From positions 33,650 through 97,649 of the forward strand of contig NZ_BMGR01000020.1 in the NCBI RefSeq assembly GCF_014640295.1: a DNA stretch of 64,000 nt. The letters run 5' to 3'. This DNA is from Paenibacillus abyssi (GTDB taxonomy: Bacteria; Bacillota; Bacilli; Paenibacillales; Paenibacillaceae). The notes beneath the pieces are model-generated. The model made no database searches. It worked only from the letters and a program-made list of their open reading frames with translations, and was not told where the DNA came from. The position numbers and the translations under genes were made by a program. Positions 10,647 through 20,377 of the stretch are shown here, one piece after another (the stretch's first letter is position 1; the number at the start of each line of letters is the position of its first letter).

Positions 10647-13547
10647 TTAGGGACGTTTGCGCTTTTGTGAAAATGCGAGCAGCGCTTTGATCGTCGCAGC
10701 CAATGTATCAGGCGGCGGGGGCGCAGGCCATTCCTTGCCGAAGCGAGCCTGTTCATCCCAGCGGACAAAATCCTTCAGCTGCTGGTTCCCATACGCCGGC
10801 AGCGTAAGCGAACCGGCATATTCGCGCGCGGTCATGGCCGGCGGCCTGCCCCCATACTGGCGGTAAAGTATCCGCCAGCACGGGTGGGCCACGGCCAGGA
10901 AGCGTCCGCGCGCATCACGGCCGGCGGCATACGCCCGGCCGTAGCGGCGCAGCGCCAGCGCCAGCGCAAAGCGCGCGCGGCTGCGCCATGCCGCGGCCAG
11001 CGCTGCGCATGCCAGCGCTGCCGCAACCGCTGCGGCCCCCGCCCATCGGCGGGCCGCAGGATCCGCGGCGGCCGCTGCGAGCCGCCCGCCCGCGCCCAGC
11101 GCGCGCTCCGCGAGGGCTTCCGCCCCTCGCGGCAAGGCGATGGCGGCCTGCACAGCGGCCGCCTGCAGCCGCGCATACGCCCGGCCGGCGAAGCCGCCGT
11201 GCGCAAGCGCGGCCCGTGCCGCATCGGCCTGTGGCCCCGATGCGGCATCGCCGCCCGCCGCCGGGCTGCTGCCGGCGGCGTCCCCTTCGGCTGCGGACAT
11301 AATCGCAGCCGCAGCTGATGCAGCGCCGTCATAACCCGGCGTCGGATCGAACGACACCCAGCCCGCTTCCGGGATGAAGACCTCTACCCATGCGTGGGCG
11401 TCCTGGCCCCTAATGATATAACGCTGCTCTGCCTGCGTTACGCCCGGGCCGGAGGTGCCCAGCATTGACGCTTCATCATTGATCAGCTCTCCCGGCGCAA
11501 AACCTTTGACCCAGCGTGCCGGAATGCCTTGTGTGCGCAGCATCACCGCCATTGCCGTTGAGAAATGAACGCAGTAGCCCTGCTTCTGTTCAAACAGGAA
11601 ATGGTCCACAAAATCGTCTCCCGCCTTCGGTGACCGACTTCCCTCCAACGTATAAGCAAAATGACCGCGCAGATAACTTTCGATTGCTTTCGCCTGCTCA
11701 TAACGGCTGTCCCCGGCAGTCGAAACAATCTGCTCGGCAAGCTCCTTCACCCTGGCAGGCAGCGTGCTTGGCAGCTGAAGATAAGCCGCTGACAGATCAG
11801 ATGGATCCCGGGCAATGCCGCCTGCCTGGTTGTATTCTGCGATCTTTTCCCCTGCCGTCCAATGGGCCGGGTCTGTGATTACCGATTCAACGGTGTAAGC
11901 GGCAATAGAGACGGTCTCTGCAGGAGCAAACACCCCCTCCGACTGTTCATTTTTACGATAGGACTGAAGCGACCGGGGAGGTTCTCCTGCAATGATAGAA
12001 GTTACGCGGACATCGCTTCCTCCCGCAAACAGCGGCCACCCGGCCGCCGCACGGGCCATCGTTACCGTCTGTTGAATCATTCTGCTGGTTTTCAATTGTT
12101 TTTCACTTGCCGGTATCTCACTGCCGGGTTCCTCCATCGTTACCGATTGTGGAGTTACCCTGCTATTGTCCATTGCCTTTTCACTTGCCGATATATCAAT
12201 GCCCGGATTCTCCGCCGGAGACGTCTGTTGAATAGCGCCGCCGCTTTCCGTTTCCTTCTCGTTTGCAGCCGATTGACGGACAATCTCTGCGCGGTCCATT
12301 ACTTCTTCCGCTGCCGTGACCTTACTCTTCTCTATCGATTCTATCCCGCTTCCTTCCATGCCGGCCTGCTGGGCCTGAGCTTGCTCCGGTGCAGGCTGAT
12401 CGGCAAAAACAGAGCCATCTGCCACCTTGTTGCCGTCCATTGCCTCATCAATCGGAAGCAGCACCGTTTGCCGCTCGCCCGGTTCCCAGCCGCTCCCGTT
12501 ATAAATCTCCAACGAATCTCCCCTCCAATATAACGGAGCCGGGGAGGTCGCTGTAAATACGACCGAATCATCCACGACGAGCGGCGCGCCTAATCGCCTG
12601 TCGTCAAAGCCATAACCGGAAAACGCCGCATTCATTCTTACGCCGGGCCTTTGCGTCTCTCCTATTGACCGCAACTGCGGATCAACGCCTGTTAAAGCTG
12701 CCAATTCCCACATCATATCGCTGTCCAGCGTCCAAGCTGCCGGCTCGGATAACCTCGGTTTTTCCCAGGATGCCCCATAAGCCGCAGCCAGCAGCACAAC
12801 AGCGCTGGTCAAGCCAGCCGCCCACCAACGCAGCGGCCACATCCCATGCAGCTCTATCGGGCTTACCCGCTGTACTCCGCTTCCATACCGCCGCACAGCC
12901 ATCATATAGGTAATCAACGCGGTGAGCAGCAATCCTTCCCCGGCGACGCGAAGCAAGCCCATATGTATATCGGCGCCCGTGAACCAATGAATGACCAACA
13001 GATATACAGCGGTCAGAACAGCCAGTCCCGGTCCCCAGTATCTTACCCAGACAAGAGATTGCAGTGCCGACACGAGCATCGCCGATCCGGTAAAGAGCAG
13101 CAGCGTCCGCAGCTCACCGGATACGAAACCGCCGCTGCCGCTTGCCAAAGCGGCAAGGTCGCTTTGCAGCGTTCTGGTCAGCTCAGACAGCCGCATTACC
13201 GGATTCAAGCCTTCATAAAATAACCACATCACGCTTATCGTACACAGGCTTCCGTTCAAAATAAACGACAGCCACCAAGGAGGCAGCAGTATGCCGATTG
13301 CCAGTACAAAACCGGCAACGGCAATCAGCGGCCCGATCCGGTATAGCTGTGTCCAATGGCCGAACAGCTCCAGCGGAAATATCCATTCAACGAGCAAACC
13401 GAATAACAGCAGACTCGTCACGATGCGCAGTGTCAGCGGCAAATAGACCGTCTCTGTCACATCCGCTGATTTTCCGCTGCGCTTATTTTTTCCGCTTTCA
13501 TCGCCCGGAGCCGATTTTGCAAGGTTAAGAAACGCCTTCATCTGCAT
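10647..13547 (-). CDS. TgpA-like membrane transglutaminase-domain protein
   Basis: The 966-residue protein has about six membrane helices in residues 35-255, an extracellular region, a transglutaminase core (C659 in GYCVHFST, H718 in DAHAWVEV, D734 in SFDPTPGY), a further membrane helix near 835-853 and a C-terminal DUF4129-like cytoplasmic tail. This is the layout of TgpA proteins that act with a MoxR ATPase and a DUF58 protein; the exact substrate is not known. Two oddities are visible. Residues 375-500 form a low-complexity insert with imperfect repeats around SEK and SVTMEEP. Residues 741-890 are extremely Ala/Gly/Arg-rich and GC-rich. The start overlaps the DUF58 gene by 23 bases. Confidence 0.9.
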   Translation of the reverse strand: MQMKAFLNLAKSAPGDESGKNKRSGKSADVTETVYLPLTLRIVTSLLLFGLLVEWIFPLELFGHWTQLYRIGPLIAVAGFVLAIGILLPPWWLSFILNGSLCTISVMWLFYEGLNPVMRLSELTRTLQSDLAALASGSGGFVSGELRTLLLFTGSAMLVSALQSLVWVRYWGPGLAVLTAVYLLVIHWFTGADIHMGLLRVAGEGLLLTALITYMMAVRRYGSGVQRVSPIELHGMWPLRWWAAGLTSAVVLLAAAYGASWEKPRLSEPAAWTLDSDMMWELAALTGVDPQLRSIGETQRPGVRMNAAFSGYGFDDRRLGAPLVVDDSVVFTATSPAPLYWRGDSLEIYNGSGWEPGERQTVLLPIDEAMDGNKVADGSVFADQPAPEQAQAQQAGMEGSGIESIEKSKVTAAEEVMDRAEIVRQSAANEKETESGGAIQQTSPAENPGIDISASEKAMDNSRVTPQSVTMEEPGSEIPASEKQLKTSRMIQQTVTMARAAAGWPLFAGGSDVRVTSIIAGEPPRSLQSYRKNEQSEGVFAPAETVSIAAYTVESVITDPAHWTAGEKIAEYNQAGGIARDPSDLSAAYLQLPSTLPARVKELAEQIVSTAGDSRYEQAKAIESYLRGHFAYTLEGSRSPKAGDDFVDHFLFEQKQGYCVHFSTAMAVMLRTQGIPARWVKGFAPGELINDEASMLGTSGPGVTQAEQRYIIRGQDAHAWVEVFIPEAGWVSFDPTPGYDGAASAAAAIMSAAEGDAAGSSPAAGGDAASGPQADAARAALAHGGFAGRAYARLQAAAVQAAIALPRGAEALAERALGAGGRLAAAAADPAARRWAGAAAVAAALACAALAAAWRSRARFALALALRRYGRAYAAGRDARGRFLAVAHPCWRILYRQYGGRPPAMTAREYAGSLTLPAYGNQQLKDFVRWDEQARFGKEWPAPPPPDTLAATIKALLAFSQKRKRP

Positions 13548-14817
13548 CGTCTCCTTCCAGAGCTTCAGTCAGCTTCCCGGTTTCGGCAGGCAGTGTCCAT
13601 ACGCGAACCTTACAACCGTAAGTCTCCCAGTCCCGAATCCCCTCACGCAGCGCATAGGAAGGCGCCTTGCCGCCCACGATCAGCCACAGCTCCATCCGGC
13701 AGCCGCGATTCACCGCCATCCTGACCGCTTCCCTCCAGTCTTGAAGCCCTGTCGTAATAACGACAGCAGTGCCGCCCCTAGACAATCCTCCAAGCATATG
13801 CGTCAGCAGCCAAGCCAGCGGCTTATCGGAATCCGCCTTCACTCGGGCTAACCGGTCCGCTGCGCGCATATAGCTGCCGCGCGCTTCCCTGTGACCTTCC
13901 AGCTTCACAGGCTCGCTGCTGCCGCAATACAAGCGTACGCGGGAACCTGCCAGCAGCGCTTGCTCGAACGCCCACAGCGCTTTGCTGATGCAGGCATCAA
14001 ATAACCGCTCCTCTTTCCGAAATGAAACTTCTGAACAATCCACGGCGATCAACCGATCAAAGAGCGGCTCTTCCGGTGATTCCTTGCGCGTCTGCCAGCT
14101 TCTTCCTTTAGCCAAGCCGCGCCAATCAAGATACCGGAGCGGATCGCCGGCCGAATAAGAGCGTACCTCTTCCCCCGCTCCTGCTTGAAGCCCGGCTGTT
14201 GCCAGCCCTCCTGGTTCCCCAACCGGCGTGGGAATCGTCCGGGCCGATTCGGCCATACGAGTTTCTGCAAGCTGCCATGTTTTCCTGTCCTCCCGCTCTC
14301 CGATCAGCTCAGGCAGTACAACCGCCCTGCCCTCACAGATTAATGTAATCTGTCTGACAGTAAGCCCGAATAGATCGCCCGCGGTCACCACAACCGGTTC
14401 AAATCTTAATTCGCCGCGCCGGAGGGGACGGACTACATAATCGATGGTATATTCACGCCGCAGCCATGGCAGAATCACACGCCGGTATATGACCGGCTCT
14501 ATACGCGGGTTCGTCGTATTCCTTATTTCCTCTTTCACGGCAATCCAGATCATCGGCAATATCAGACCCGCGCGAAATTCCAGCCTGACCCTTAATTCTG
14601 CGCCTGCGTGCAAGCCCGGGTTCAACAAGCTTCGCTTGACGCTGATTCCTCTTAATGACAGCATCGGCGCAGCGGCACCGAATAAGATCACCCCTGTCAA
14701 AACGATCAACGCGAACCATTCCGTGGCCCCGCCGCGCAGCTGGGCTGCAGTCATTAATCCGCTCCAGAGCATACAAAGCAGCAGCCATCCGATGAGCCGT
14801 TGTTCTTTCCCTTTCAT
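13525..14817 (-). CDS. DUF58 family protein
   Basis: The 430-residue protein has two N-terminal membrane helices (about residues 8-50) and then the DUF58 core. The core is visible as YSAGDPLRYLDWRGLAKG followed by a vWA-like segment with RLIAVDCSE. DUF58 proteins are partners of MoxR AAA ATPases and are usually found with a transglutaminase-like membrane protein, as here. The gene overlaps the MoxR gene by four bases (ATGA) and the transglutaminase gene by 23 bases, so all three are one operon. Molecular function is not established for the family. Confidence 0.92.
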   Translation of the reverse strand: MKGKEQRLIGWLLLCMLWSGLMTAAQLRGGATEWFALIVLTGVILFGAAAPMLSLRGISVKRSLLNPGLHAGAELRVRLEFRAGLILPMIWIAVKEEIRNTTNPRIEPVIYRRVILPWLRREYTIDYVVRPLRRGELRFEPVVVTAGDLFGLTVRQITLICEGRAVVLPELIGEREDRKTWQLAETRMAESARTIPTPVGEPGGLATAGLQAGAGEEVRSYSAGDPLRYLDWRGLAKGRSWQTRKESPEEPLFDRLIAVDCSEVSFRKEERLFDACISKALWAFEQALLAGSRVRLYCGSSEPVKLEGHREARGSYMRAADRLARVKADSDKPLAWLLTHMLGGLSRGGTAVVITTGLQDWREAVRMAVNRGCRMELWLIVGGKAPSYALREGIRDWETYGCKVRVWTLPAETGKLTEALEGDDADEGVS

Positions 14818-15836
14818 CGCTTTCGCCCCGTTCCCGCTGCATCCACAGGCTGCGGCAGAGACTGCATGATCCGCTCCAGCACCTCTGCCTGCCGGGCAGC
14901 TCCTGTTTCATGACCGGAACGCAGAACAAGCCGGTGGAGCAGCACTGGTGCTGCAGTTGCTTTGAAATCATCGGGAACCGTGAAACCTCGACCCTCGATA
15001 TATGCCTTTGCCTGCGCGGCGCGCACCCAATCCCGCGAAGCGCGGGGACTGGCGCCAAGCGTCAGCTCCTTTGCCCTGCGTGTCGCCCAAGCTACTTCAA
15101 CGACATATGCAAGCAGAGCATCATGGACATGCACCTGTGCCGCTTCCTGCTGCAGCTTGATCCACTCATCCGGTACCACAACCGGTCTTAAACTTTCCAG
15201 CTTTTCAGCGGTGCTTCCGGTTCCAAGCATGCGAATCTCATCCTGCGGAGCCGGATACCCGATCGACAGCCGCATGATGAATCGGTCCAGCTGCGCTTCC
15301 GGCAGCGGATAGGTTCCCTCATCCCGCAGGGGATTTTGTGTTGCAATCAGCATGAACGGCTCGGGCAGCCGCCTTGTCGCGCCATCGACGGATACGCATC
15401 GCTCTTCCATCGCCTCAAGCAGTGCCGATTGCGTGCGGGGCGATGTGCGGTTAATTTCGTCCGCCAAAACGACATTGCTCATGATTGGCCCCGCGCGAAA
15501 CACGAAATCGCCGCGTTTCACATCCCAGATCGAGCCGCCCGTCACATCGGACGGCTGCAAATCCGATGTGAATTGAATCCTTGCAAACTCGCCTCCCATC
15601 ACTCTCGCAAAAGCGCGGGCAAGCATCGTTTTCCCGACTCCCGGCACATCCTCGAGCAGCACGTGTCCGCCTGCCAGCAGCGCCGTCAACGCCATCGACA
15701 CCGTGTCCCGCTTGCCGATCAGCACGGACTCCACCTTGCCGCGCATGCGATGAAGCAGGGCATGCGGTTCCATCGGCCATCTCAATTCATCTGTATTGTC
15801 TCTTGGCATGTTTGAATTAATCTCTGCCATTCCCAT
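14814..15836 (-). CDS. MoxR-family AAA+ ATPase
   Basis: MoxR ATPases act as chaperone-like motors that help assemble or activate partner complexes. The 340-residue protein has Walker A VPGVGKT (GVGKT at 66-70), Walker B with DEINR at 126-130, and sensor 1 in LIATQNP, followed by the AAA lid. The ATG at 15836 lies 11 bases after GGGAGG. It is the first gene of the MoxR-DUF58-transglutaminase operon. Confidence 0.95.
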   Translation of the reverse strand: MGMAEINSNMPRDNTDELRWPMEPHALLHRMRGKVESVLIGKRDTVSMALTALLAGGHVLLEDVPGVGKTMLARAFARVMGGEFARIQFTSDLQPSDVTGGSIWDVKRGDFVFRAGPIMSNVVLADEINRTSPRTQSALLEAMEERCVSVDGATRRLPEPFMLIATQNPLRDEGTYPLPEAQLDRFIMRLSIGYPAPQDEIRMLGTGSTAEKLESLRPVVVPDEWIKLQQEAAQVHVHDALLAYVVEVAWATRRAKELTLGASPRASRDWVRAAQAKAYIEGRGFTVPDDFKATAAPVLLHRLVLRSGHETGAARQAEVLERIMQSLPQPVDAAGTGRKR

Positions 15837-15963
15837 GTTTCGAACAACCTCCCGGTAATCTATTTCTATCTACCAGTGTCGCCAGCCTCATCAACTTTTA
15901 GACGCGATAGATTCGGGAGTCCGCAGGCCAAGCGGAAATGACAATCGAAGTGCGCATGCGGGC

Positions 15964-15992
15964 AAAAAAAATAACCTGCGCCTGCCGCAGGT
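15964..15992 (-). terminator. Terminator of the GGDEF gene
   Basis: On the minus strand ACCTGCG/CGCAGGT pair around a five-base loop and are followed by a T-rich tract. It begins three bases after the stop codon of the cyclase gene. Confidence 0.85.
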
Positions 15993-15994
15993 CA

Positions 15995-16918
15995 TCATAC
16001 TTGCCGGTGATGGACTTTATAGCTGCCCTTACCCGATTCTTTTATTTCGTACATCGCTGTATCCGCTTCTCGTATGACGGAGTAGATCGATGATAGATTG
16101 TCGTTTAATATGCTGCAGCCAACGCTAAGCGATACGTTTATTTCATATTCCTGCACAAAGACCGGCAGTTTGAATTCATCTAATAACGACTGGGCTAATC
16201 GGTCAACATCGTTTTCAACATCTATGCGGTCCATAATGATAATGAATTCATCCCCGCCATAACGAATGAGGATATCCTTGCTTTTCAGCACTTTTCTCGT
16301 CCGGTCGGCGATCTCGACTAACACTTGGTCTCCGCATTGATGCCCGTAAACATCATTAACCTGTTTAAAATTATCCACATCGATAAATAAAATGGCGGAT
16401 GGGTGCTTCAATTCGTACCGTTCAAGAAAATGGCGGTTATAACAGCCGGTCAAGCTATCTATAAATGCATGATTTTCGATTTCGGCCACATAACTTATCA
16501 TTTCCGCCATGGACTGAAGCAGCGACAGCTCGCTCTGGCTATACTCCCTTTTCTTGCGGTCCATCACGCATAAGGTGCCATACGCAGGATTGTTGGACAC
16601 CTTAATCGGAAAGCCTATAAATGAAGCTGATCCAAGCACCTGTGTTATCGGCATAACAGAAGATAGCGGATCTTTCATTGTATCGCTTATCGTGACGCTC
16701 CCGGAATCACTTTCAAACACCAAGCTGCAATACGTCTTGTGTAAAGGAAGTATGCTGCCCTCCTCGACAAGGATCTCATCGCGGTTGTAAGCTCTGATAA
16801 TCGTATTATTTAATCCGTCATTGGTAGCAACAAATAACGTATTCACACCGATAAAATCCTTGAGTACCTCTAAAACATTATTCGCGATTTCCAATACTGT
16901 GCGGGACTTTTCTCTCAT
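15995..16918 (-). CDS. GAF-GGDEF diguanylate cyclase
   Basis: The protein (about 307 residues) has an N-terminal GAF sensory domain (about 10-150) and a C-terminal GGDEF domain with an intact RYGGDEF active site, so it should make cyclic di-GMP. The usual RxxD inhibitory site five residues before GGDEF reads KSKD, so product inhibition may be weak. I chose the ATG at 16918 because AGGTGA lies seven bases before it; the longer frame would need a TTG at 16951. It has no membrane segment and is therefore cytosolic. It is monocistronic. Confidence 0.92.
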   Translation of the reverse strand: MREKSRTVLEIANNVLEVLKDFIGVNTLFVATNDGLNNTIIRAYNRDEILVEEGSILPLHKTYCSLVFESDSGSVTISDTMKDPLSSVMPITQVLGSASFIGFPIKVSNNPAYGTLCVMDRKKREYSQSELSLLQSMAEMISYVAEIENHAFIDSLTGCYNRHFLERYELKHPSAILFIDVDNFKQVNDVYGHQCGDQVLVEIADRTRKVLKSKDILIRYGGDEFIIIMDRIDVENDVDRLAQSLLDEFKLPVFVQEYEINVSLSVGCSILNDNLSSIYSVIREADTAMYEIKESGKGSYKVHHRQV

Positions 16919-17060
16919 GTCTATTTCACCTGTTCTTTTAGGTAGAATCAAATGCCAACAGCATAGTAGTGCCTATTGCCTATATTATACCCTTTAAAAC
17001 CTAACATATAAAGTAAAGTTTTTTCGCCATGACATGACAAACGGCCACCGCCGATGTTCA

Positions 17061-17090
17061 AAACAAAAACAGGAGCCCAAGGGCCCCCGT
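17061..17090 (-). terminator. Terminator of bcp
   Basis: On the minus strand a GC-rich stem (GGGCCCTTGGGC core) is followed by TGTTTTTGTTTT. It lies about 20 bases after the peroxiredoxin stop codon. Confidence 0.75.
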
Positions 17091-17109
17091 TCCTCATCAC
17101 CTATGCACG

Positions 17110-17580
17110 TTACAAATTTTCTTTAACATACTGCAGCACTTCCTCAATATGGCCGCGCACCTTTACCTTCCGCCACTCTTTCACCAATACGCCGTCAGTA
17201 TCAATGACGAAGGTCGAACGGACGATCCCCATGTACTGCTTCCCGTACATTTGCTTCATTTGCCACACGCCGTAAAGCTCGCAAACCCGGTGCTCCTCAT
17301 CGGTAAGCAGCAAAAAAGGCAGGTTGTATTTATCAATAAACTTTTCATGCCTGTTGATCGGATCAAGACTAATTCCCAGAATCACCGCGTTTGCCTCGCT
17401 AAAGTCTGAGTGACGGTCTCTAAAATCACATGCCTGCGTTGTACAGGAAGAAGTCATATCCTTGGGATAAAAGTACAGCACAACGTTTTTGCCTTTCAAA
17501 TCTGATAAGCGAATATTTTCTCCGCTTGAAGCCGGCAGAGTAAAATCAGGCGCCTCCCGGCCGATCGTTAGTTCCGACAT
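17110..17580 (-). CDS. bcp: Thiol peroxidase, Bcp/PrxQ-type peroxiredoxin
   Basis: Bcp enzymes reduce hydrogen peroxide and organic peroxides. The protein of about 156 residues shows the peroxidatic Cys in the motif TSSCTTQACDF (C46) with the resolving Cys five residues on (C51), the atypical 2-Cys arrangement of PrxQ. The start MSELTIG at 17580 follows AAAGGAG by 11 bases; a longer frame to 17622 has no better site. It follows the ABC permease genes on the same strand but with a separate ribosome site. Confidence 0.93.
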   Translation of the reverse strand: MSELTIGREAPDFTLPASSGENIRLSDLKGKNVVLYFYPKDMTSSCTTQACDFRDRHSDFSEANAVILGISLDPINRHEKFIDKYNLPFLLLTDEEHRVCELYGVWQMKQMYGKQYMGIVRSTFVIDTDGVLVKEWRKVKVRGHIEEVLQYVKENL

Positions 17581-17608
17581 GTTAACTGCAACTCCTTTTA
17601 CTGACAGA

Positions 17609-18400
17609 TTATGATCCCGCACCGCGGTATCTCTTCACTCCATGATTCCATATCATTAACCCGATCGCTGCAAATACAAAACCGACAACCGGCGTGAGCA
17701 GCGCCATTGAAGCTTCTTCCCCCTGCACGCGTTCCAAGAAATAAGAGGCGGGGTAAACCCCGACAAAGGCAAACGGAATGACCCAGGTCAGCACAAACCG
17801 GATGGCCTTATTGTAAATGCCGACCGGATAACGGCCATAGTTCTGGATATTGTACATTAACGGCAGTATTCCCGTAGGAGCGTCAGAGTAGAATGCTATC
17901 GCTGTAAGCGATGTATACACACCCATGTAGATCAGGACAGAACCGGCAACAAGCAGCGTCAGCATCAGCAAGTCGGTCAGTTCAAAGCCCATCCCAAGCT
18001 GCGTCCAGGAGATTGCCATAATAATCGCTCCGGCCAGCGAGCCAATCAGGGATGGCGGATCCATGTTTTCCAGCAGTACCTGGAACAAATTATGGGCCGG
18101 ACGCGTCAATATGCGATCCATCTCGCCTTTGACGATATACCGTTCGCTAAACCCCCACAAATTAAAGAAGCAAGCGAAAATACCGTAGGGAATCATAAAA
18201 TAGCCATATACGAATACCACTTCAGCCTGCGACCAGCCGCCAAGCGATTCCGTGTGCTGGAAGACAATCAGAATAAAGATCAGGTTCATGCCTTGAAACA
18301 TTAGATCAGACAAGACTTCAATCCAGAAATCCGCTCGATAAGTGAGCCGGGTTTTCGCATAATTTTTTAGATATTCCCAAAATAAAGTGATATAGAACAT
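17609..18400 (-). CDS. ABC-2 type exporter permease (second subunit)
   Basis: The 263-residue protein starts MFYITLFWEYLKNY and has about six membrane helices. The ATG at 18400 follows GGGAGGTTGAGGCA. A longer in-frame extension to 18517 would overlap the previous gene in a Cys-rich, non-hydrophobic stretch and is unlikely to be real. It resembles the ABC-2 permeases often labelled DUF990. It starts four bases after the first permease gene, so both permeases and the ATPase form one exporter. The substrate is unknown. Confidence 0.88.
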   Translation of the reverse strand: MFYITLFWEYLKNYAKTRLTYRADFWIEVLSDLMFQGMNLIFILIVFQHTESLGGWSQAEVVFVYGYFMIPYGIFACFFNLWGFSERYIVKGEMDRILTRPAHNLFQVLLENMDPPSLIGSLAGAIIMAISWTQLGMGFELTDLLMLTLLVAGSVLIYMGVYTSLTAIAFYSDAPTGILPLMYNIQNYGRYPVGIYNKAIRFVLTWVIPFAFVGVYPASYFLERVQGEEASMALLTPVVGFVFAAIGLMIWNHGVKRYRGAGS

Positions 18401-18404
18401 TGCC

Positions 18405-19199
18405 TCAACCTCCCTGCACGAACAACCGGTAGCGTGCCATTCTCCAAACCCACCAGATCGGCAGGAGCAGCACAACAAACCAGATGGCCTGCAGCCCAAG
18501 CACGCCCCATACTTCACTGCCTGCGGTTCTGCCGGTAAATACGGAGCTCGGCAAATAGGTAATGGCCTGGAACGGCAGCCATTTCATGACCATCTCCAGC
18601 CAGCCGGGGAAAAAGGAGATCGGCACGACGACACCGGAGAATAAATCAACCATAACCCGCTTCATCCGCATCATGCCTTCATTGTTTTCCACAAAAAAAG
18701 CAAATAATCCAGTCAACATATTAATCTGTGTATTGATAAGAAAGCTGAATGCCAGCATAACCAAATACAACAGCCATACAAAAGGATCGGTCGGAAGCGA
18801 AACAGGGAAAATAAGACAAACAATGATCATCCCCGGCACCATGAACAAAAGCAGACGGAAGATGCCTTCGCCCAGTCCCTGCATCATTTTGACCATCAGA
18901 TAAGAATAAGGCCGGATAAATTGAATCGCGACGCTGCCATCCCGGATTTCGGTGGCAATCTCCCGGTCAAGATTATTAAAATAAAATGCCCTTGCCATCC
19001 AGGATACAGCCACATAGGTCGTCATCTGCGCTACAGTAAAACCGCCTAATGACGGCTGATCGCCATAGATTGCCTGCCACAGAAAATAATAAGCGCCGAT
19101 ATTGATGGCATAAATGATAATTCCGCTATAATAATTCACCCGGTAAGCCAGCATCATCATAAAACGAATGCGAATTAAATCAAGGTATGCGCTGTTCAT
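18405..19199 (-). CDS. ABC-2 type exporter permease (first subunit)
   Basis: The 264-residue protein has about six membrane helices and the general look of ABC-2 transporter permeases. It overlaps the ATPase gene by four bases (19196-19199), so translation is coupled. With the second permease it probably forms a heterodimeric channel. Nothing in the sequence identifies the transported compound. Confidence 0.88.
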   Translation of the reverse strand: MNSAYLDLIRIRFMMMLAYRVNYYSGIIIYAINIGAYYFLWQAIYGDQPSLGGFTVAQMTTYVAVSWMARAFYFNNLDREIATEIRDGSVAIQFIRPYSYLMVKMMQGLGEGIFRLLLFMVPGMIIVCLIFPVSLPTDPFVWLLYLVMLAFSFLINTQINMLTGLFAFFVENNEGMMRMKRVMVDLFSGVVVPISFFPGWLEMVMKWLPFQAITYLPSSVFTGRTAGSEVWGVLGLQAIWFVVLLLPIWWVWRMARYRLFVQGG

Positions 19200-20200
19200 G
19201 AAGATACCTTCTCTGATCGATAAATTTCGCGTACGATTTCATCGGTATTTGTTTCGAAAATTTTAATGTCCCGAATTTCAACGGCTCCGACGACACGCGC
19301 CAGTGCGTCTGACACATTGACCCCATGAGGCAGCCACATTTGGGCAGTCAGATCATTCTCCAAGGTCCACTCTACGCCAAGGCCCAGTGTCAGCTGCTCC
19401 AGCTTGTCCAACCTTGTATGGTCCGCGAACTGGAACAATACCTCCCGCCCTTTGCTCCAATTGGCCTTGAGCTGCTCCAGCCCGCCGTCATAGATGATCT
19501 TGCCGTCATCGAGCATAATGACGCGGGAACAGAGCGCCTCGATATCCTGCAGATCATGCGTCGTTAACAGGATTGTCGTGCCATGCTCGCGGTTCATCTG
19601 CTTGAGAAAATCGCGAATTTCTGTTTTCACGACAATATCCAGACCGATCGTTGGCTCATCCAGGAACAGGATCGATGGATTATGCAGCAGCGATGCAACC
19701 AGCTCGCAGCGCATCCGCTGGCCGAGGCTCAGCTTGCGGACCGGACGGTTGAGCAGATCGCCCAGCTGTAATCGTTCCACAAGCTCATTCAACCGATTTT
19801 GAAAATCCACCTCGGGCACTTTGTAGACCTTGCGGAGCAATTGAAAGGATTCAATGACGCCGATATCCCACCATAGCTGGCTCCTCTGACCGAATACGAC
19901 ACCGATTTCCTTCACGAACTTCTCCCGTTCCTTAAATGGAACATAACCGTTAACAAGCAAGCGTCCGGAAGTCGGAACAAGAATGCCGGTCAGCATTTTA
20001 ATTGTGGTTGATTTACCTGCACCGTTTTCGCCGATATATCCGCAAATCTCGCCCTGCGGAATTTGGAAGCTTATATCTTTTACAGCTTTGACTTCGATAT
20101 ACTCACGCATGAACAGATCTCTAAGCGCACCTGCGAGCCCTTCCCGATTTTTCTGTACTTTGAACTTCTTTTGCAAAAGCTGCACATCGATCGCTAACAT
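19196..20200 (-). CDS. ABC exporter ATP-binding protein
   Basis: The protein of about 334 residues powers the two ABC-2 permeases encoded downstream. It has Walker A GENGAGKST at 57-65, the signature LSLGQRMR, Walker B ILFLDEPT and the switch motif TTHD, plus a C-terminal extension of about 80 residues typical of drug-type exporters. I chose ATG 20200 (MLAIDVQLL) because GAGGTATCAACT precedes it; the longer frame to 20263 lacks a ribosome site. It is divergent from the LCP gene. Confidence 0.93.
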   Translation of the reverse strand: MLAIDVQLLQKKFKVQKNREGLAGALRDLFMREYIEVKAVKDISFQIPQGEICGYIGENGAGKSTTIKMLTGILVPTSGRLLVNGYVPFKEREKFVKEIGVVFGQRSQLWWDIGVIESFQLLRKVYKVPEVDFQNRLNELVERLQLGDLLNRPVRKLSLGQRMRCELVASLLHNPSILFLDEPTIGLDIVVKTEIRDFLKQMNREHGTTILLTTHDLQDIEALCSRVIMLDDGKIIYDGGLEQLKANWSKGREVLFQFADHTRLDKLEQLTLGLGVEWTLENDLTAQMWLPHGVNVSDALARVVGAVEIRDIKIFETNTDEIVREIYRSEKVSS

Positions 20201-20377
20201 AGTTGATACCTCTGCTCCTCTCGCTTCGACATTTCCCGGGAAATTATGATATATTTTTAACATATAGGAAATGGCTTGCTTTGATACCCTCCGGCAAATT
20301 ATAATTTTATGATATGTAATAATACATGATCTTTAATGAAATCGAAAGAACAATCACGAAAGGGTGATCATGACCGC

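Noticed and set aside
10832..11334. Several long frames over the GC-rich part of the TgpA-like gene
   Set aside because: GC-rich DNA lacks stop codons in all frames. The Arg/Pro/Ala-rich products are not protein-like.
16919..16951. TTG-initiated extension of the GGDEF protein
   Set aside because: The ATG at 16918 has a proper ribosome site that lies inside the proposed extension.
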